In this document: one piece after another, positions 1 to 6,296 of the stretch | Layout: each line of letters begins with the position of its first letter | Position numbering within the stretch: the first letter of the stretch is position 1 | NCBI GenBank assembly: GCA_038239195.1 | Contig: JBBSEZ010000189.1 | Coordinates: forward strand, 1-17,574 | From: JBBSEZ01 sp038239195 | Lineage (GTDB): Bacteria; Planctomycetota; Planctomycetia; Gemmatales; Gemmataceae | Direction of reading: 5' to 3' | DNA: 17,574 nt | Translations under genes and position numbers: made by a program | The notes under the pieces: model-generated | Told to the model about the DNA's origin: nothing | Databases searched by the model: none | The model's input: the letters and a program-made list of their open reading frames with translations, nothing else

Positions 1-120
1 ATGGGGGCGGCGTACGACATCGCCATCGGCGCCGCGTACGAGGTCGGCATGGGGGCGGCGTACGACATCGCCATCGGCGCCGCGTACGAGGTCGGCATGG
101 GGGCGGCGTACGACATCGTC
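1..120. repeat. 48-bp in-frame tandem repeat (alternating 24-bp half-units)
   Basis: Positions 1-48 and 49-96 are identical, and 97-120 is a further half-unit with one variant codon. Each 48-mer consists of two related 24-bp halves that differ mainly at synonymous or near-synonymous sites. The unit is a multiple of three and encodes the YAAPM repeats of the minus-strand secreted protein. It continues beyond the left edge, so the copy number is unknown. Confidence 0.85.
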
Positions 121-452
121 ATGGGGGCGGCGTAATTGCTTTGGACGGCCATCGGGGCCATAGCTGGCATGGTGCAGACCGGGGGCATGCACACGGGCAC
201 CTTGCAATTGTGCCAGCAGCAGCGCTTGAAGAAGCCGCCCCGCTCCTCGCAAGCCGGTTGGGCGACGGCCTGCTGGATGACAACGTTCGCGGGCGGCACC
301 TCGACCACCACTTTCGGAGCAGGGGCGGTGATGACCGTGGGCGCCGAGCAGTGGGGGGGCGGACACGGCGACTCCGGCTCGCCTGCTCGCACGGCCGTGC
401 CGGCGAGTGCAATGCTCAGTCCTACAAGGGAACAGGTCAAGGGGCCACGCAT
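1..452 (-). CDS. Secreted Cys-rich protein with YAAPM repeats, partial (C-terminus beyond left edge)
   Basis: An open minus-strand frame starts at ATG 452 and runs off the left edge without a stop, giving about 150 residues. A GGAGG ribosome site (462-466) lies 9 nt before the start. The N-terminus (MRGPLTCSLVGLSIALAG, then a TAVRAG cleavage-like site) is a signal peptide, so the product is exported. A proline/valine-rich stretch follows (KVVVEVPPANVVIQQAV), then a Cys cluster (CEERGGFFKRCCWHNCKVPVC), then tandem repeats of about 8 residues of the type SYAAPMPT/SYAAPMAM. I recall proteins of this build from Gemmata-type planctomycetes, but no function is known to me. The Cys cluster could form disulfides or bind metal; the repeats suggest a cell-surface or envelope role. 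Both are inference. Other frames over this stretch are Arg/Ser/Pro-rich shadows. Confidence 0.75.
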   Translation of the reverse strand, partial: MRGPLTCSLVGLSIALAGTAVRAGEPESPCPPPHCSAPTVITAPAPKVVVEVPPANVVIQQAVAQPACEERGGFFKRCCWHNCKVPVCMPPVCTMPAMAPMAVQSNYAAPMTMSYAAPMPTSYAAPMAMSYAAPMPTSYAAPMAMSYAAP

Positions 453-883
453 GGCTCGATACCTCCGGGGACGCGAGGCCTGGCAACCCGGCGACACGAC
501 CGACGCAATTTTCGGTCGCTGCGGGTAGGTTATTCATCGTCCCGCGGCTCCTTTCCGACACACTCATCCCAACCAGGGCCCCTGAAACACCTCGTTTCGC
601 AGAAGGCTTCTATCAGCTTTCCGGGTCATGCAGCCAGCGGCGGTTGGCGTGTGACTGTTCGCGCCGCGGCCCTGGCGGTCGGGCGCAGCCGACGCGCAAC
701 TCGCAAGACCTTTCCCGATGACAAGGGGGCCTCCTGGAATTCGTGAGGCTGCGTCAGAAAAACTGCCTTCAAACCGGGCCAGTAAGGAAAATAGCGTTGA
801 CATCCCAGAACTCCCAGATTATGTATGTTATCTGCGTTGTTCAAAACCCCGACTTCCTCCTTTGACAAGGCGACTCACAGCCC
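453..883. other. 431-bp intergenic region between divergent genes
   Basis: This stretch separates the minus-strand secreted protein from the plus-strand trypsin-like gene and must hold both promoters. Open frames over it on both strands are Arg/Ser/Pro-rich and lack ribosome sites or recognisable domains. A small hairpin (CGACCG 497-502 with CGGTCG 513-518) sits upstream of the minus-strand gene. A consensus -35 box lies at 797-802. I see no RNA gene or mobile element. Confidence 0.6.
797..825 (+). promoter_or_regulatory. Possible sigma70-like promoter of the trypsin-like gene
   Basis: TTGACA at 797-802 is a perfect -35 box. The local sequence is AT-rich compared with the rest, and TATGTA at 820-825 gives a 17-bp spacer but matches the -10 consensus at only three positions. 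The start codon of the protease lies about 60 nt downstream. The -35 is convincing by eye, the -10 is not. Confidence 0.3.
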
Positions 884-2164
884 ATGCCAAGCCCACGCCC
901 TCAGCGGCGCGCCCGCGGCGCCGCGGCCACTTTCTCCTCCGAACCCGGACGGACGCCGGCCCAGCCCGCCCCCGAGGGGGGCGGCGACCCGCGCTTCGCC
1001 GCCTGGGATCCTGACGCCGCGACGGCCCAGGGCGCCGGGGCGTACCCGTTCAAGGTGCTCGCCAAGGGCAAGCCTCTGGACGAGCTCCTCGAGGCCCTCG
1101 ACAAGGTCCAGGAGGAGATGGGCGGCGCGGCCGCCCACATCGAGGCCCGCGCCCAGGCCGTCCTGACCCCGCCCGACGCCCCGTGGGGCAAGGAGAACAT
1201 CGTGGGCTACGGGATCACGGAGAAGCGGGTGAGGGGGCAGTACACCGGGAGGCTGGGCGTCACCATCTTCGTCAAGGAGAAAGTGCCCAAGTCCGAGATC
1301 CAGGCGTCCGCCGTCGCACCGCCGGACGTCTCCGTAGGCAACAAGGTGTTCGACACCGACGTCCAGATCGCCAACCCCGCCCCCCGCTCCGCGGTGGGCG
1401 CGTTCGCCAGCGCGACGGACCTTCAGCAGCAGCTGCGGCCCGCCCCGTGCGGCTCGTCGGTCGGCCACTTCCGGGTCACCGCAGGCACCCTCGGCGCCCT
1501 CGTCGTCTACCGGAACGGGGGCCACAAGCGGCTGGGGATCTTGAGCAACAACCATATCCTCGCCAACGTCAACTTCTCCCAGATCGGCGACAACATCCTC
1601 CAGCCGGGGGCCGCCGACGGTGGCCAGGACCCGGGGGACCGAATCGCTATCCTGGACACGTTCGTGCGGCTTGTCCCCGGAGGGGCGGCGAACTTCGTGG
1701 ACGCGGCGATCGCCTGGACCAAGCCGGACCTGGTCAGCCCCTTCTTCGGGACGGACGAGGAGACGGGCTTCAAGATCGACCCACAGCCCCAGTTGGACCC
1801 GGCCATCGGCATGCGCGTGAGGAAGATCGGGCGGACGACCGGGCACACCCTCGGCATCATCACCGGGACCACGAGCTTTCCGCAGTTCGCTTACGACCCG
1901 GTCGATGAGAACGGGCGCAGGCAGCAGGTGGTTGTCGCCATCGAGAACCAACTGATAATCGAGGGCCTCGATGGGGACTTCTTCAGCCAGGGGGGGGACT
2001 CCGGCTCCCTGATCGTGGAGGCCGACACGCTCCGGCCCGTGGGCCTCCTGTTCGCAGGCGACACGCCGGGGCACGGCAGGCGGACGTACGCAACGCCCCT
2101 GTCGGCCCTCCTCTCGGCCTCGGAGCTTGGACTGGACGAAAACTCCTTCGTGGACGCGTTCTAA
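884..2164 (+). CDS. Trypsin-like (S1/PA clan) serine protease, apparently cytoplasmic
   Basis: A 426-residue protein. The C-terminal half is a chymotrypsin-fold peptidase with the full triad visible: His224 in LSNNHILA, Asp273 in FVDAAIAW and Ser373 in GGDSGS. The triad order and spacing fit an active enzyme. In front of it, residues about 104-165 (Tyr109-Gly110 in NIVGYGITEKR, then GRLGVTIFVKEKVP) form a beta-rich module seen ahead of some bacterial trypsin-like proteins. The first 60 residues are Pro/Ala/Arg-rich, and residues 60-90 are probably helical (DELLEALDKVQEEM). There is no signal peptide or membrane segment, which is unusual for a secreted-type fold and suggests intracellular action. 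The start has no clear ribosome site, so a later start is possible. The next gene on the strand encodes a small protein similar to the N-terminal module. Substrates are unknown; a housekeeping role or a role in biological conflict are both open. Confidence 0.85.
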   Translation: MPSPRPQRRARGAAATFSSEPGRTPAQPAPEGGGDPRFAAWDPDAATAQGAGAYPFKVLAKGKPLDELLEALDKVQEEMGGAAAHIEARAQAVLTPPDAPWGKENIVGYGITEKRVRGQYTGRLGVTIFVKEKVPKSEIQASAVAPPDVSVGNKVFDTDVQIANPAPRSAVGAFASATDLQQQLRPAPCGSSVGHFRVTAGTLGALVVYRNGGHKRLGILSNNHILANVNFSQIGDNILQPGAADGGQDPGDRIAILDTFVRLVPGGAANFVDAAIAWTKPDLVSPFFGTDEETGFKIDPQPQLDPAIGMRVRKIGRTTGHTLGIITGTTSFPQFAYDPVDENGRRQQVVVAIENQLIIEGLDGDFFSQGGDSGSLIVEADTLRPVGLLFAGDTPGHGRRTYATPLSALLSASELGLDENSFVDAF

Positions 2165-2346
2165 TGCCCTACTTGGGCCAGGTCGGGGGCGGCACCCCCT
2201 TGGTTCCTGGCCAGAAGACACGATTCTTCCGCTGTCTCCGTTCACAAAGGAGCGTCGTGGGCTTGCCGCGAGTTGACCGCCGGATTGCTCTCCTGTTACG
2301 CTAAGAATAGAAGTTGGGCATTCTTGACGTGTCGGGAGGAACGACC

Positions 2347-2598
2347 GTGGCGAAAAGCGACATGCGGCAAGCTCAGGATCGCCTGCAACAGGCAATTCGG
2401 CAAGAAGAAGCGTGGCTCAAGGCCTTTGCCCCGGAAATCACCGCCTACGGGGTCGAGTTGAATCCTGGGACGGGTCAGCTCCAGATCGCGGTGAATTCGG
2501 CCACCGGCTTGCCCGAGCACAAAGTTCGCGCGATTAAGGATCGGTTCAAAGGCCTCCCCGTCGGCTTTGGCATCGCGAAGCCGGAGCCGCAAGGATGA
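2347..2598 (+). CDS. Small protein resembling the N-terminal module of the adjacent trypsin-like protease
   Basis: I chose the GTG at 2347 because GGGAGGA (2334-2340) sits 6 nt upstream; this gives 83 residues. A longer TTG start at 2314 is possible but would place the ribosome site inside the gene. The N-terminal 27 residues look like an amphipathic helix (AQDRLQQAIRQEEAWLKAF). The rest follows a beta-alpha-beta pattern: EITAYGVELNPGTGQLQIAV, then LPEHKVRAIKDRFKGLPVGFGI. The arrangement I-x-x-Y-G-V, T-G-x-L-x-I-x-V, then LP resembles residues 104-140 of the upstream protease (IVGYGI, TGRLGVTIFV, VP). From this I infer a free-standing copy of the same module, perhaps a cognate regulator or inhibitor. 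The similarity was judged by eye over about 35 residues and is not proof of homology. No signal peptide. Confidence 0.7.
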   Translation: MAKSDMRQAQDRLQQAIRQEEAWLKAFAPEITAYGVELNPGTGQLQIAVNSATGLPEHKVRAIKDRFKGLPVGFGIAKPEPQG

Positions 2599-2770
2599 GA
2601 GTGGGCCGGCTGGTTCGGCAACACGGCCCCTGGCGCCCTTGAGGGCGAAAGGAGATGGTGTGGTCGCGGAGGGCCGATCTGCCAACGGCAATCAAGAGCC
2701 GGGAAGCCAAGTTCCTCCGTCTTGCGTTCAGTGTCTTCCCTGTCCCATTCTCTGTTATGTGGGGTGAGTT

Positions 2771-3409
2771 ATGCCACGGTTCGTTGTTGCTGCGGCCGTC
2801 CTGATGGCCTCCGTCGCGCTGGTGCCGTCTGTCGAGGCTACCCATTTCCACCGACGGCCGGCCGTCGCGCACGGCGTTCCGGTGCAGCAGGCGGCGGGCG
2901 CGCAGGCATTCCCGTTGATTCCGACCTTGCAACTGATCGCCGGGATTTCCGGCGACATCAACTCGATCCTGAAGGAAGGCACGGGCAAGGACCTTGGCTT
3001 CCTGCGACCCACCGAGGTGCCGGCTGACCTTGCTCAGAAAATCAGGGCAAATACCACCGCGCTCAACAAGACGAGTGACAATTTGAAGGCACTGGACACT
3101 TTGTGGCAGACCGGTAAGGCCAGGACAACTCCAACACCGAAGACCCCGGGATCGTTCCGTGAGAACCGCGGCCTCGACTCCGAGGACCCATTCGCCGTGG
3201 CGCCGAGTGCAGTGACGCCGCCGAGCCTCACTGGGTCGGTCCAAACCGCGATGGCTTCTTGGAACAAGCGCTACGCTACTGCCCGCACGAAATCCGCCGC
3301 TGCCCAACGGGAGGTTGCCGCTCTTGAGGCTGAATTGCGCCAGACGCAGCGAATGCTCAATCAGTTGCACGTTCCGAAAAAGATGCCGAAAGCACGGGAC
3401 CCGAAGTAG
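2771..3409 (+). CDS. Secreted protein of unknown function with C-terminal coiled coil
   Basis: A 212-residue protein starting at ATG 2771 behind a GGGGTGAG purine stretch (2761-2768). The N-terminus MPRFVVAAAVLMASVALVPSVEA is a clear signal peptide with likely cleavage near residue 23, followed by a His-rich start of the mature chain (THFHRR). The middle is a mixed helical region (QLIAGISGDINSILKEG; DLAQKIRANTTALNKTSDNLKALDTLW) and a Pro/Thr-rich linker. The end (about 165-200) is a predicted coiled coil: KRYATARTKSAAAQREVAALEAELRQTQRMLNQL. I recognise no enzymatic motif. It lies 172 bp after the small protein and is followed by a strong hairpin, so it may be its own transcription unit. Function unknown. 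Confidence 0.75.
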   Translation: MPRFVVAAAVLMASVALVPSVEATHFHRRPAVAHGVPVQQAAGAQAFPLIPTLQLIAGISGDINSILKEGTGKDLGFLRPTEVPADLAQKIRANTTALNKTSDNLKALDTLWQTGKARTTPTPKTPGSFRENRGLDSEDPFAVAPSAVTPPSLTGSVQTAMASWNKRYATARTKSAAAQREVAALEAELRQTQRMLNQLHVPKKMPKARDPK

Positions 3410-3461
3410 AAGAGTTCCATGCCGGATGGGGGATGAGTCGCTCCTCTCTGCATCAATGAAG

Positions 3462-3498
3462 AGCAAGCCCCGGCGCACACAGCGTCCGGGAGCTTGCT
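3462..3498 (+). terminator. Strong hairpin after the secreted-protein gene
   Basis: AGCAAGC+CCCGG (3462-3473) pairs with CCGGG+GCTTGCT (3486-3498) with a single bulged A at 3491. The loop CGCACACAGCGT can itself pair CGC with GCG. It lies 53 nt past the stop at 3409 and before the next gene, a terminator-like position. No T-run follows, so intrinsic termination is uncertain. Confidence 0.4.
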
Positions 3499-3629
3499 CA
3501 CTGTGGGGCCGTTAAACGCGGCCCAACCGTTTTGCACCTCCCCTCCGTCTTGTCTTTCTGATCGCCACCTTTTATGCTGGGCGGCCATTTGTGCCAGGCA
3601 ACCTTCCTCCGCAGAACAGGAGTTATTCG

Positions 3630-4030
3630 ATGGCCAATCCCTTCTTCAACATTCCCACGACGGCGGTGCCCCCATCGACAGACCTGCTGCGGTAGCTGAA
3701 GGTGTGGGCGCCCAAGCGGCGCAGCCGGTCCCCGCGGCCACCGGTGTGGGGGTCTTCACGTCCCCGCAGGCCCTGATGACCTTCCCCGTCGCGACGGGAC
3801 TGGTGTCGGCAACCTGGAAAGTGTTCGGGCAAGTCTTTCCCTGGGGTGGCGAGAAGTGGGTCGCCCTCGTCCTCGCCCTCGCCGTTGGGGCTGTCATCTA
3901 CTGCATGAGCGAGCCCCAAGGGGGAACTCGAAAGGACAAGATCGCGGCAGCCGCCGTGGCCCTGTTCAACTCGTTCAATCTGGCGGCTGCGGCCCTCGGG
4001 ATTACGCACGTCACCGAAACGCCAAAGTAG
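3630..4030 (+). CDS. Small membrane protein with two hydrophobic helices, probable 1-nt frameshift
   Basis: ATG 3630 has a good ribosome site (AGGAG 3618-3622, 7 nt away) but its frame stops at 3693-3695 after 21 codons (MANPFFNIPTTAVPPSTDLLR). The neighbouring frame stays open to the stop at 4030 and carries the obvious protein: VGVFTSPQALMTFPV, a membrane helix WVALVLALAVGAVIYCM, then a second hydrophobic helix KIAAAAVALFNSFNLAAAALGI. One missing base in the C5 run at 3669-3673 would join the frames as ...TTAVPPIDRPAAVAEGVGAQ..., a 133-residue protein. If the sequence is right, translation could instead start at GTG 3704 (no good ribosome site) and the short frame would be a leader. No function recognised. 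It converges on the minus-strand gene ending at 4132. Confidence 0.6.
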
Positions 4031-4131
4031 GTAATGCCGAACTAGGGCCATCATGTTCGCGGCCGCTGCCCATCACTGCGGTCTCACCCCCAGGCGGCCG
4101 CATCAGCCTGCTGGGGGAACTCAACGGCCTG

Positions 4132-4816
4132 CTACGGCCCCTTCGCCTTGGCCGCGTGGATCTGCCTCGAAAACCGCACCACGTGCCAGTCCGGCTCCTC
4201 CGCCAAAGGCCGCAGCTGTACGTCGTCCTTCACCTCATCCAGGAGCTTGGCCACCTCGGGCGAGTGCCGCTCGATCCGCAGCCGCACCTTCGGCTTGATT
4301 CGGGCCCAGTCGCGCTCGAGCTTCTTCGCGAGCAACTTCACCAGGGCCTCTTGCGCGACGGTCAGTTTGTGATGCACCCAGATCTCGACCGGCGCCTGGG
4401 TCGGCCCTGCTCCGGGGGGGCGGTTGCAGGGGCTGGCCGGGCGCGAGCCCGATGCCGGCCAGAAGGTAGTCGTCCGTCGCGGCAAGGGCGAAGCGGTGGC
4501 CATCGAGAACGACACCGTGCTCGCGGAGCAACTCGGCCGCCCGCACGTGCAGCGCGGCAATCTCGTTGAGCACCTCGACGATCCGATCGGTTTCCTTCGC
4601 GACGGAGGTGCTGACCTGGGAGCGGATTTCCTGGTTCGCCGTCCTGTCGGCCTCCGGCAGGCTCCGCAGGACGATCGGCCGCGCTGCCCGGCGGACCAGG
4701 GGCGCCGCCGGGCCGCCGGGCCGCGTGCAGATTTCATCGAGCCCCGACGGTAACAGGCGCCGACGCGGACCAGTCGAAGTCGCTTTCGCTTCGGAAAAGA
4801 AAGACGCCCCCCTCAC
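4132..4816 (-). CDS. Protein of unknown function, frameshifted in a G7/C7 run; coupled to the I9-like gene
   Basis: The gene starts at GTG 4814-4816, which shares GTGA with the stop of the upstream I9-like gene, so the two are probably translationally coupled. The first frame gives a sensible helical stretch (EADRTANQEIRSQV, then KETDRIVEVLNEIAALHVRAAELLREHGVVL) and DDYLLAGIGLAPG up to LQPPP. From there sense continues in the next frame: GAGPTQAPVEIWVHHKLTVAQEALVKLLAKKLERDW, then RLRIERHSPEVAKLLDEVKDDVQLRPLAEEPDWHVVRF. The switch coincides with a run of seven G on the plus strand (4414-4420); removing one base restores a 227-residue frame ending at 4132. Before the switch, the second frame is an Arg/Ser/Pro-rich shadow, which supports a real frameshift. 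The product has no signal peptide or membrane helix. I do not recognise the family. It may be a pseudogene or carry a sequencing error. Confidence 0.55.
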
Positions 4817-5043
4817 GAACCGGCAATCCGAACTTCTCCCTCCGGCCGCACGTTGGCCACGCCTTCCACCTCCGACAAGGCCGCCACCTTATCGGGCTCG
4901 ATCAAGCCGACCATCACGCCGAGTCGCTGCATCTTGGACTTGATGACGAGCCCCTGCTCCGCCAGGCGCTCCGCCACCGCGTTCATGGCCTGGCCGGCCT
5001 CGGACGACGTCACCACGACACTGATCTTCTTGCGACTTGACAT
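4813..5043 (-). CDS. Stand-alone subtilisin-propeptide/inhibitor I9-like protein
   Basis: A 76-residue protein from ATG 5043 with a purine-rich site (GAAGAAGGGG) about 8 nt upstream. The secondary-structure order reads beta (KISVVVTS), helix (GQAMNAVAERLAEQG), beta (VIKSKMQRLGVMVGLI), helix (DKVAALSEVEG), beta (VANVRPEGEVRI). This is the ferredoxin-like plan of inhibitor I9/subtilisin propeptides, where a helix of the type x-x-x-LxxxxGV-x-x-VxPE closes the domain. In most subtilases this domain is the N-terminal propeptide; here it is a separate gene just downstream of a subtilisin-fold gene that lacks it. It lacks a signal peptide, so it is probably cytoplasmic. It has its own TATAAT box at 5100-5105 and shares GTGA with the next gene. 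Family assignment rests on fold pattern and context, not a database hit. Confidence 0.65.
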   Translation of the reverse strand: MSSRKKISVVVTSSEAGQAMNAVAERLAEQGLVIKSKMQRLGVMVGLIEPDKVAALSEVEGVANVRPEGEVRIAGS

Positions 5044-5099
5044 GGCACACCCCTTCTTCCGGTCGACTCGGCCGGGCATCGTTGGCCCATTCACCCTCG

Positions 5100-5105
5100 A
5101 TTATA
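5100..5105 (-). promoter_or_regulatory. Perfect -10 box (TATAAT) for the I9-like gene
   Basis: ATTATA on the plus strand reads TATAAT on the minus strand, 57 nt before the ATG at 5043. It is in very GC-rich surroundings, so a chance match is unlikely. No convincing -35 is visible 17 bp upstream. This suggests that the I9-like gene and its coupled neighbour can be expressed separately from the upstream subtilisin-fold gene. Confidence 0.45.
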
Positions 5106-5227
5106 CCCGTAAACCTGGTGCCGGGCGATGCGAGCCCACGCGGTGTTCCCTTGCGCCCTTTGGCCGCATCGACGCAGGATACCCGACGTGCGAGGAGCAA
5201 GGTCACCCAGGGGAAGGACAAGATGGA

Positions 5228-5251
5228 CTCGCCCGCCGCCTCGGCGGCGAG
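5228..5251 (-). terminator. GC-rich hairpin between the subtilisin-fold and I9-like genes
   Basis: CTCGC (5228-5232) pairs with GCGAG (5247-5251) and CGCCG (5234-5238) with CGGCG (5242-5246), with one bulged C and a 3-nt loop. It lies about 60 nt past the stop of the subtilisin-fold gene and ahead of the -10 box of the next gene. No U-run follows on the minus strand; it could stabilise the mRNA end rather than terminate. Confidence 0.3.
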
Positions 5252-5310
5252 GGGCAGCCCGACCTGCCGCCCGCCGCCTGGAGGACCGGGGCTTTCCTCC
5301 CGCTTGCCGC

Positions 5311-6156
5311 TTATTGGTCGTCGTTGCGGGGCGCCCGCGCCAGCCCCTTGCCGACGTCGGCGGAGGACTGGGGCAGCGACCGGGCGAGCATCAGCAGCGC
5401 CCGCATGATGTCGGCGGCCTTGAACTCCGGCCGGGCCTCGGCGACGAGGGCCGCCAGCCCCGCCACCAACGGCGTCGCCATGGCCCCGCCGCTCATGGTC
5501 CCGTAGCGCCCGGGACTCGGGAAGCCCGGTCTGGGGTGGGCAGTCTGGGAGACCGAGGAGAGGATAGCGATGCCGGGGGCGGCGATGTCCACGCCGCCGG
5601 CCGCCCCCGGCACCGTCCCGTTGGAGAAGTCGGCCACCCGCAGGTGACTGTCGAGGGCCACGACGGCCAGGATGTTCGGCGAGTTGGCCGGCGAGCCCAC
5701 CGGGGCGATGAAGCCCTGGGAGCGCCTGCTGTCGTTCCCCGCTGCCGCGATCAGCAGCGTGTTGTTGTCCAGGGCCTGCTGGCCGATCCGGTCGTAGTCG
5801 GGGATGCGCTGCCCGTTGGTCATGATCTCCAGGGACATGGAGACGACCCGGCAGCCCAGCCCCAGCGCCCAATCGATCCCCTGGAGGAGCGACCCTTCCA
5901 CGGACGAGCCGTCCTCGTTGCGCAACACCTTGCCGATGCAGATCTCGGCCCCAAAGGCCACCCCGTAGCGAGGGCCGCTGAAGGGCGACTGCGCCCCGCA
6001 GGCTTTCCTCATGGCGATCCACACCTCGCCTTCGGGGTAGCAAACACGGGCGTTTTCCGGGACGTCGTCGCCGTCCATCCAGCGGCGAAACGAGGCGAGG
6101 TCGATGCCCCACGAGGGCACGCCGACCCGATTCGATTCATCCACAAACGTCATCAT
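5311..6156 (-). CDS. Subtilisin-fold (S8) protein lacking all three catalytic residues (pseudoprotease)
   Basis: I chose ATG 6156 because GAGGAG lies about 7 nt upstream; this gives 281 residues with no signal peptide. The S8 fold is clear: GPRYGVAFGAEICIGKVL, QGIDWALGLGCRVVSMSLE, NNTLLIAAAGND with the oxyanion Asn141, VDIAAPGIAI, and MSGGAMATPLVAGLAALV. The catalytic positions are changed. VAVLDTGID of the family reads VGVPSWGID (Asp to Ser15), the HGTH block reads GEVWI (His to Glu44), and SGTSMATP reads SGGAMATP (Ser to Ala225, codon 5482-5484). The codons were read directly from the sequence and the neighbouring frames do not restore the motifs, so this is not a frameshift effect. Most of the fold core is kept and the reading frame is intact, which argues for a selected non-catalytic role, such as binding or regulation, over decay. 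The I9-like gene lies 267 bp downstream on the same strand. Confidence 0.8.
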   Translation of the reverse strand: MMTFVDESNRVGVPSWGIDLASFRRWMDGDDVPENARVCYPEGEVWIAMRKACGAQSPFSGPRYGVAFGAEICIGKVLRNEDGSSVEGSLLQGIDWALGLGCRVVSMSLEIMTNGQRIPDYDRIGQQALDNNTLLIAAAGNDSRRSQGFIAPVGSPANSPNILAVVALDSHLRVADFSNGTVPGAAGGVDIAAPGIAILSSVSQTAHPRPGFPSPGRYGTMSGGAMATPLVAGLAALVAEARPEFKAADIMRALLMLARSLPQSSADVGKGLARAPRNDDQ

Positions 6157-6253
6157 CGCTCTCTCCTCAAAGCGCACGCCCTGGCCCGGGCGCCGTATCC
6201 TCAGCAATCCCGCTTGGCTCGCACCAGACCGGCCCCACCGAGCTCGCTCTCCC

Positions 6254-6259
6254 TACAAT
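6254..6259 (+). promoter_or_regulatory. Possible -10 box (TACAAT) of hemE
   Basis: TACAAT matches the -10 consensus at five of six positions and lies 37 nt before the chosen hemE start. No -35 box is visible. Its presence disfavours the in-frame ATG at 6258, which overlaps it. Confidence 0.3.
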
Positions 6260-6296
6260 GCCCCCTGTGCCCTTGCCCCGCCGGAGAGCCACGACC

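Noticed and set aside
1..120. Direct repeats that might suggest a CRISPR array or iteron origin
   Set aside because: The repeats are contiguous without unique spacers, have a 24/48-bp period divisible by three and lie in frame in a secreted protein.
497..518. CGACCG/CGGTCG hairpin as a riboswitch in the leader of the secreted protein
   Set aside because: Only six base pairs with a 10-nt loop; no known riboswitch core is present.
875..2395. 506-codon minus-strand open frame opposite the trypsin-like gene
   Set aside because: Composition is Arg/Gly/Val-rich with no domain; it mirrors the codon bias of the plus-strand gene, whose triad motifs are clear.
4059..4101. Two GCGGCCGC octamers that could form a terminator stem between convergent genes
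   Set aside because: The octamer is self-complementary and common in this GC-rich DNA; the 27-nt loop and lack of a T-run make a terminator weak.
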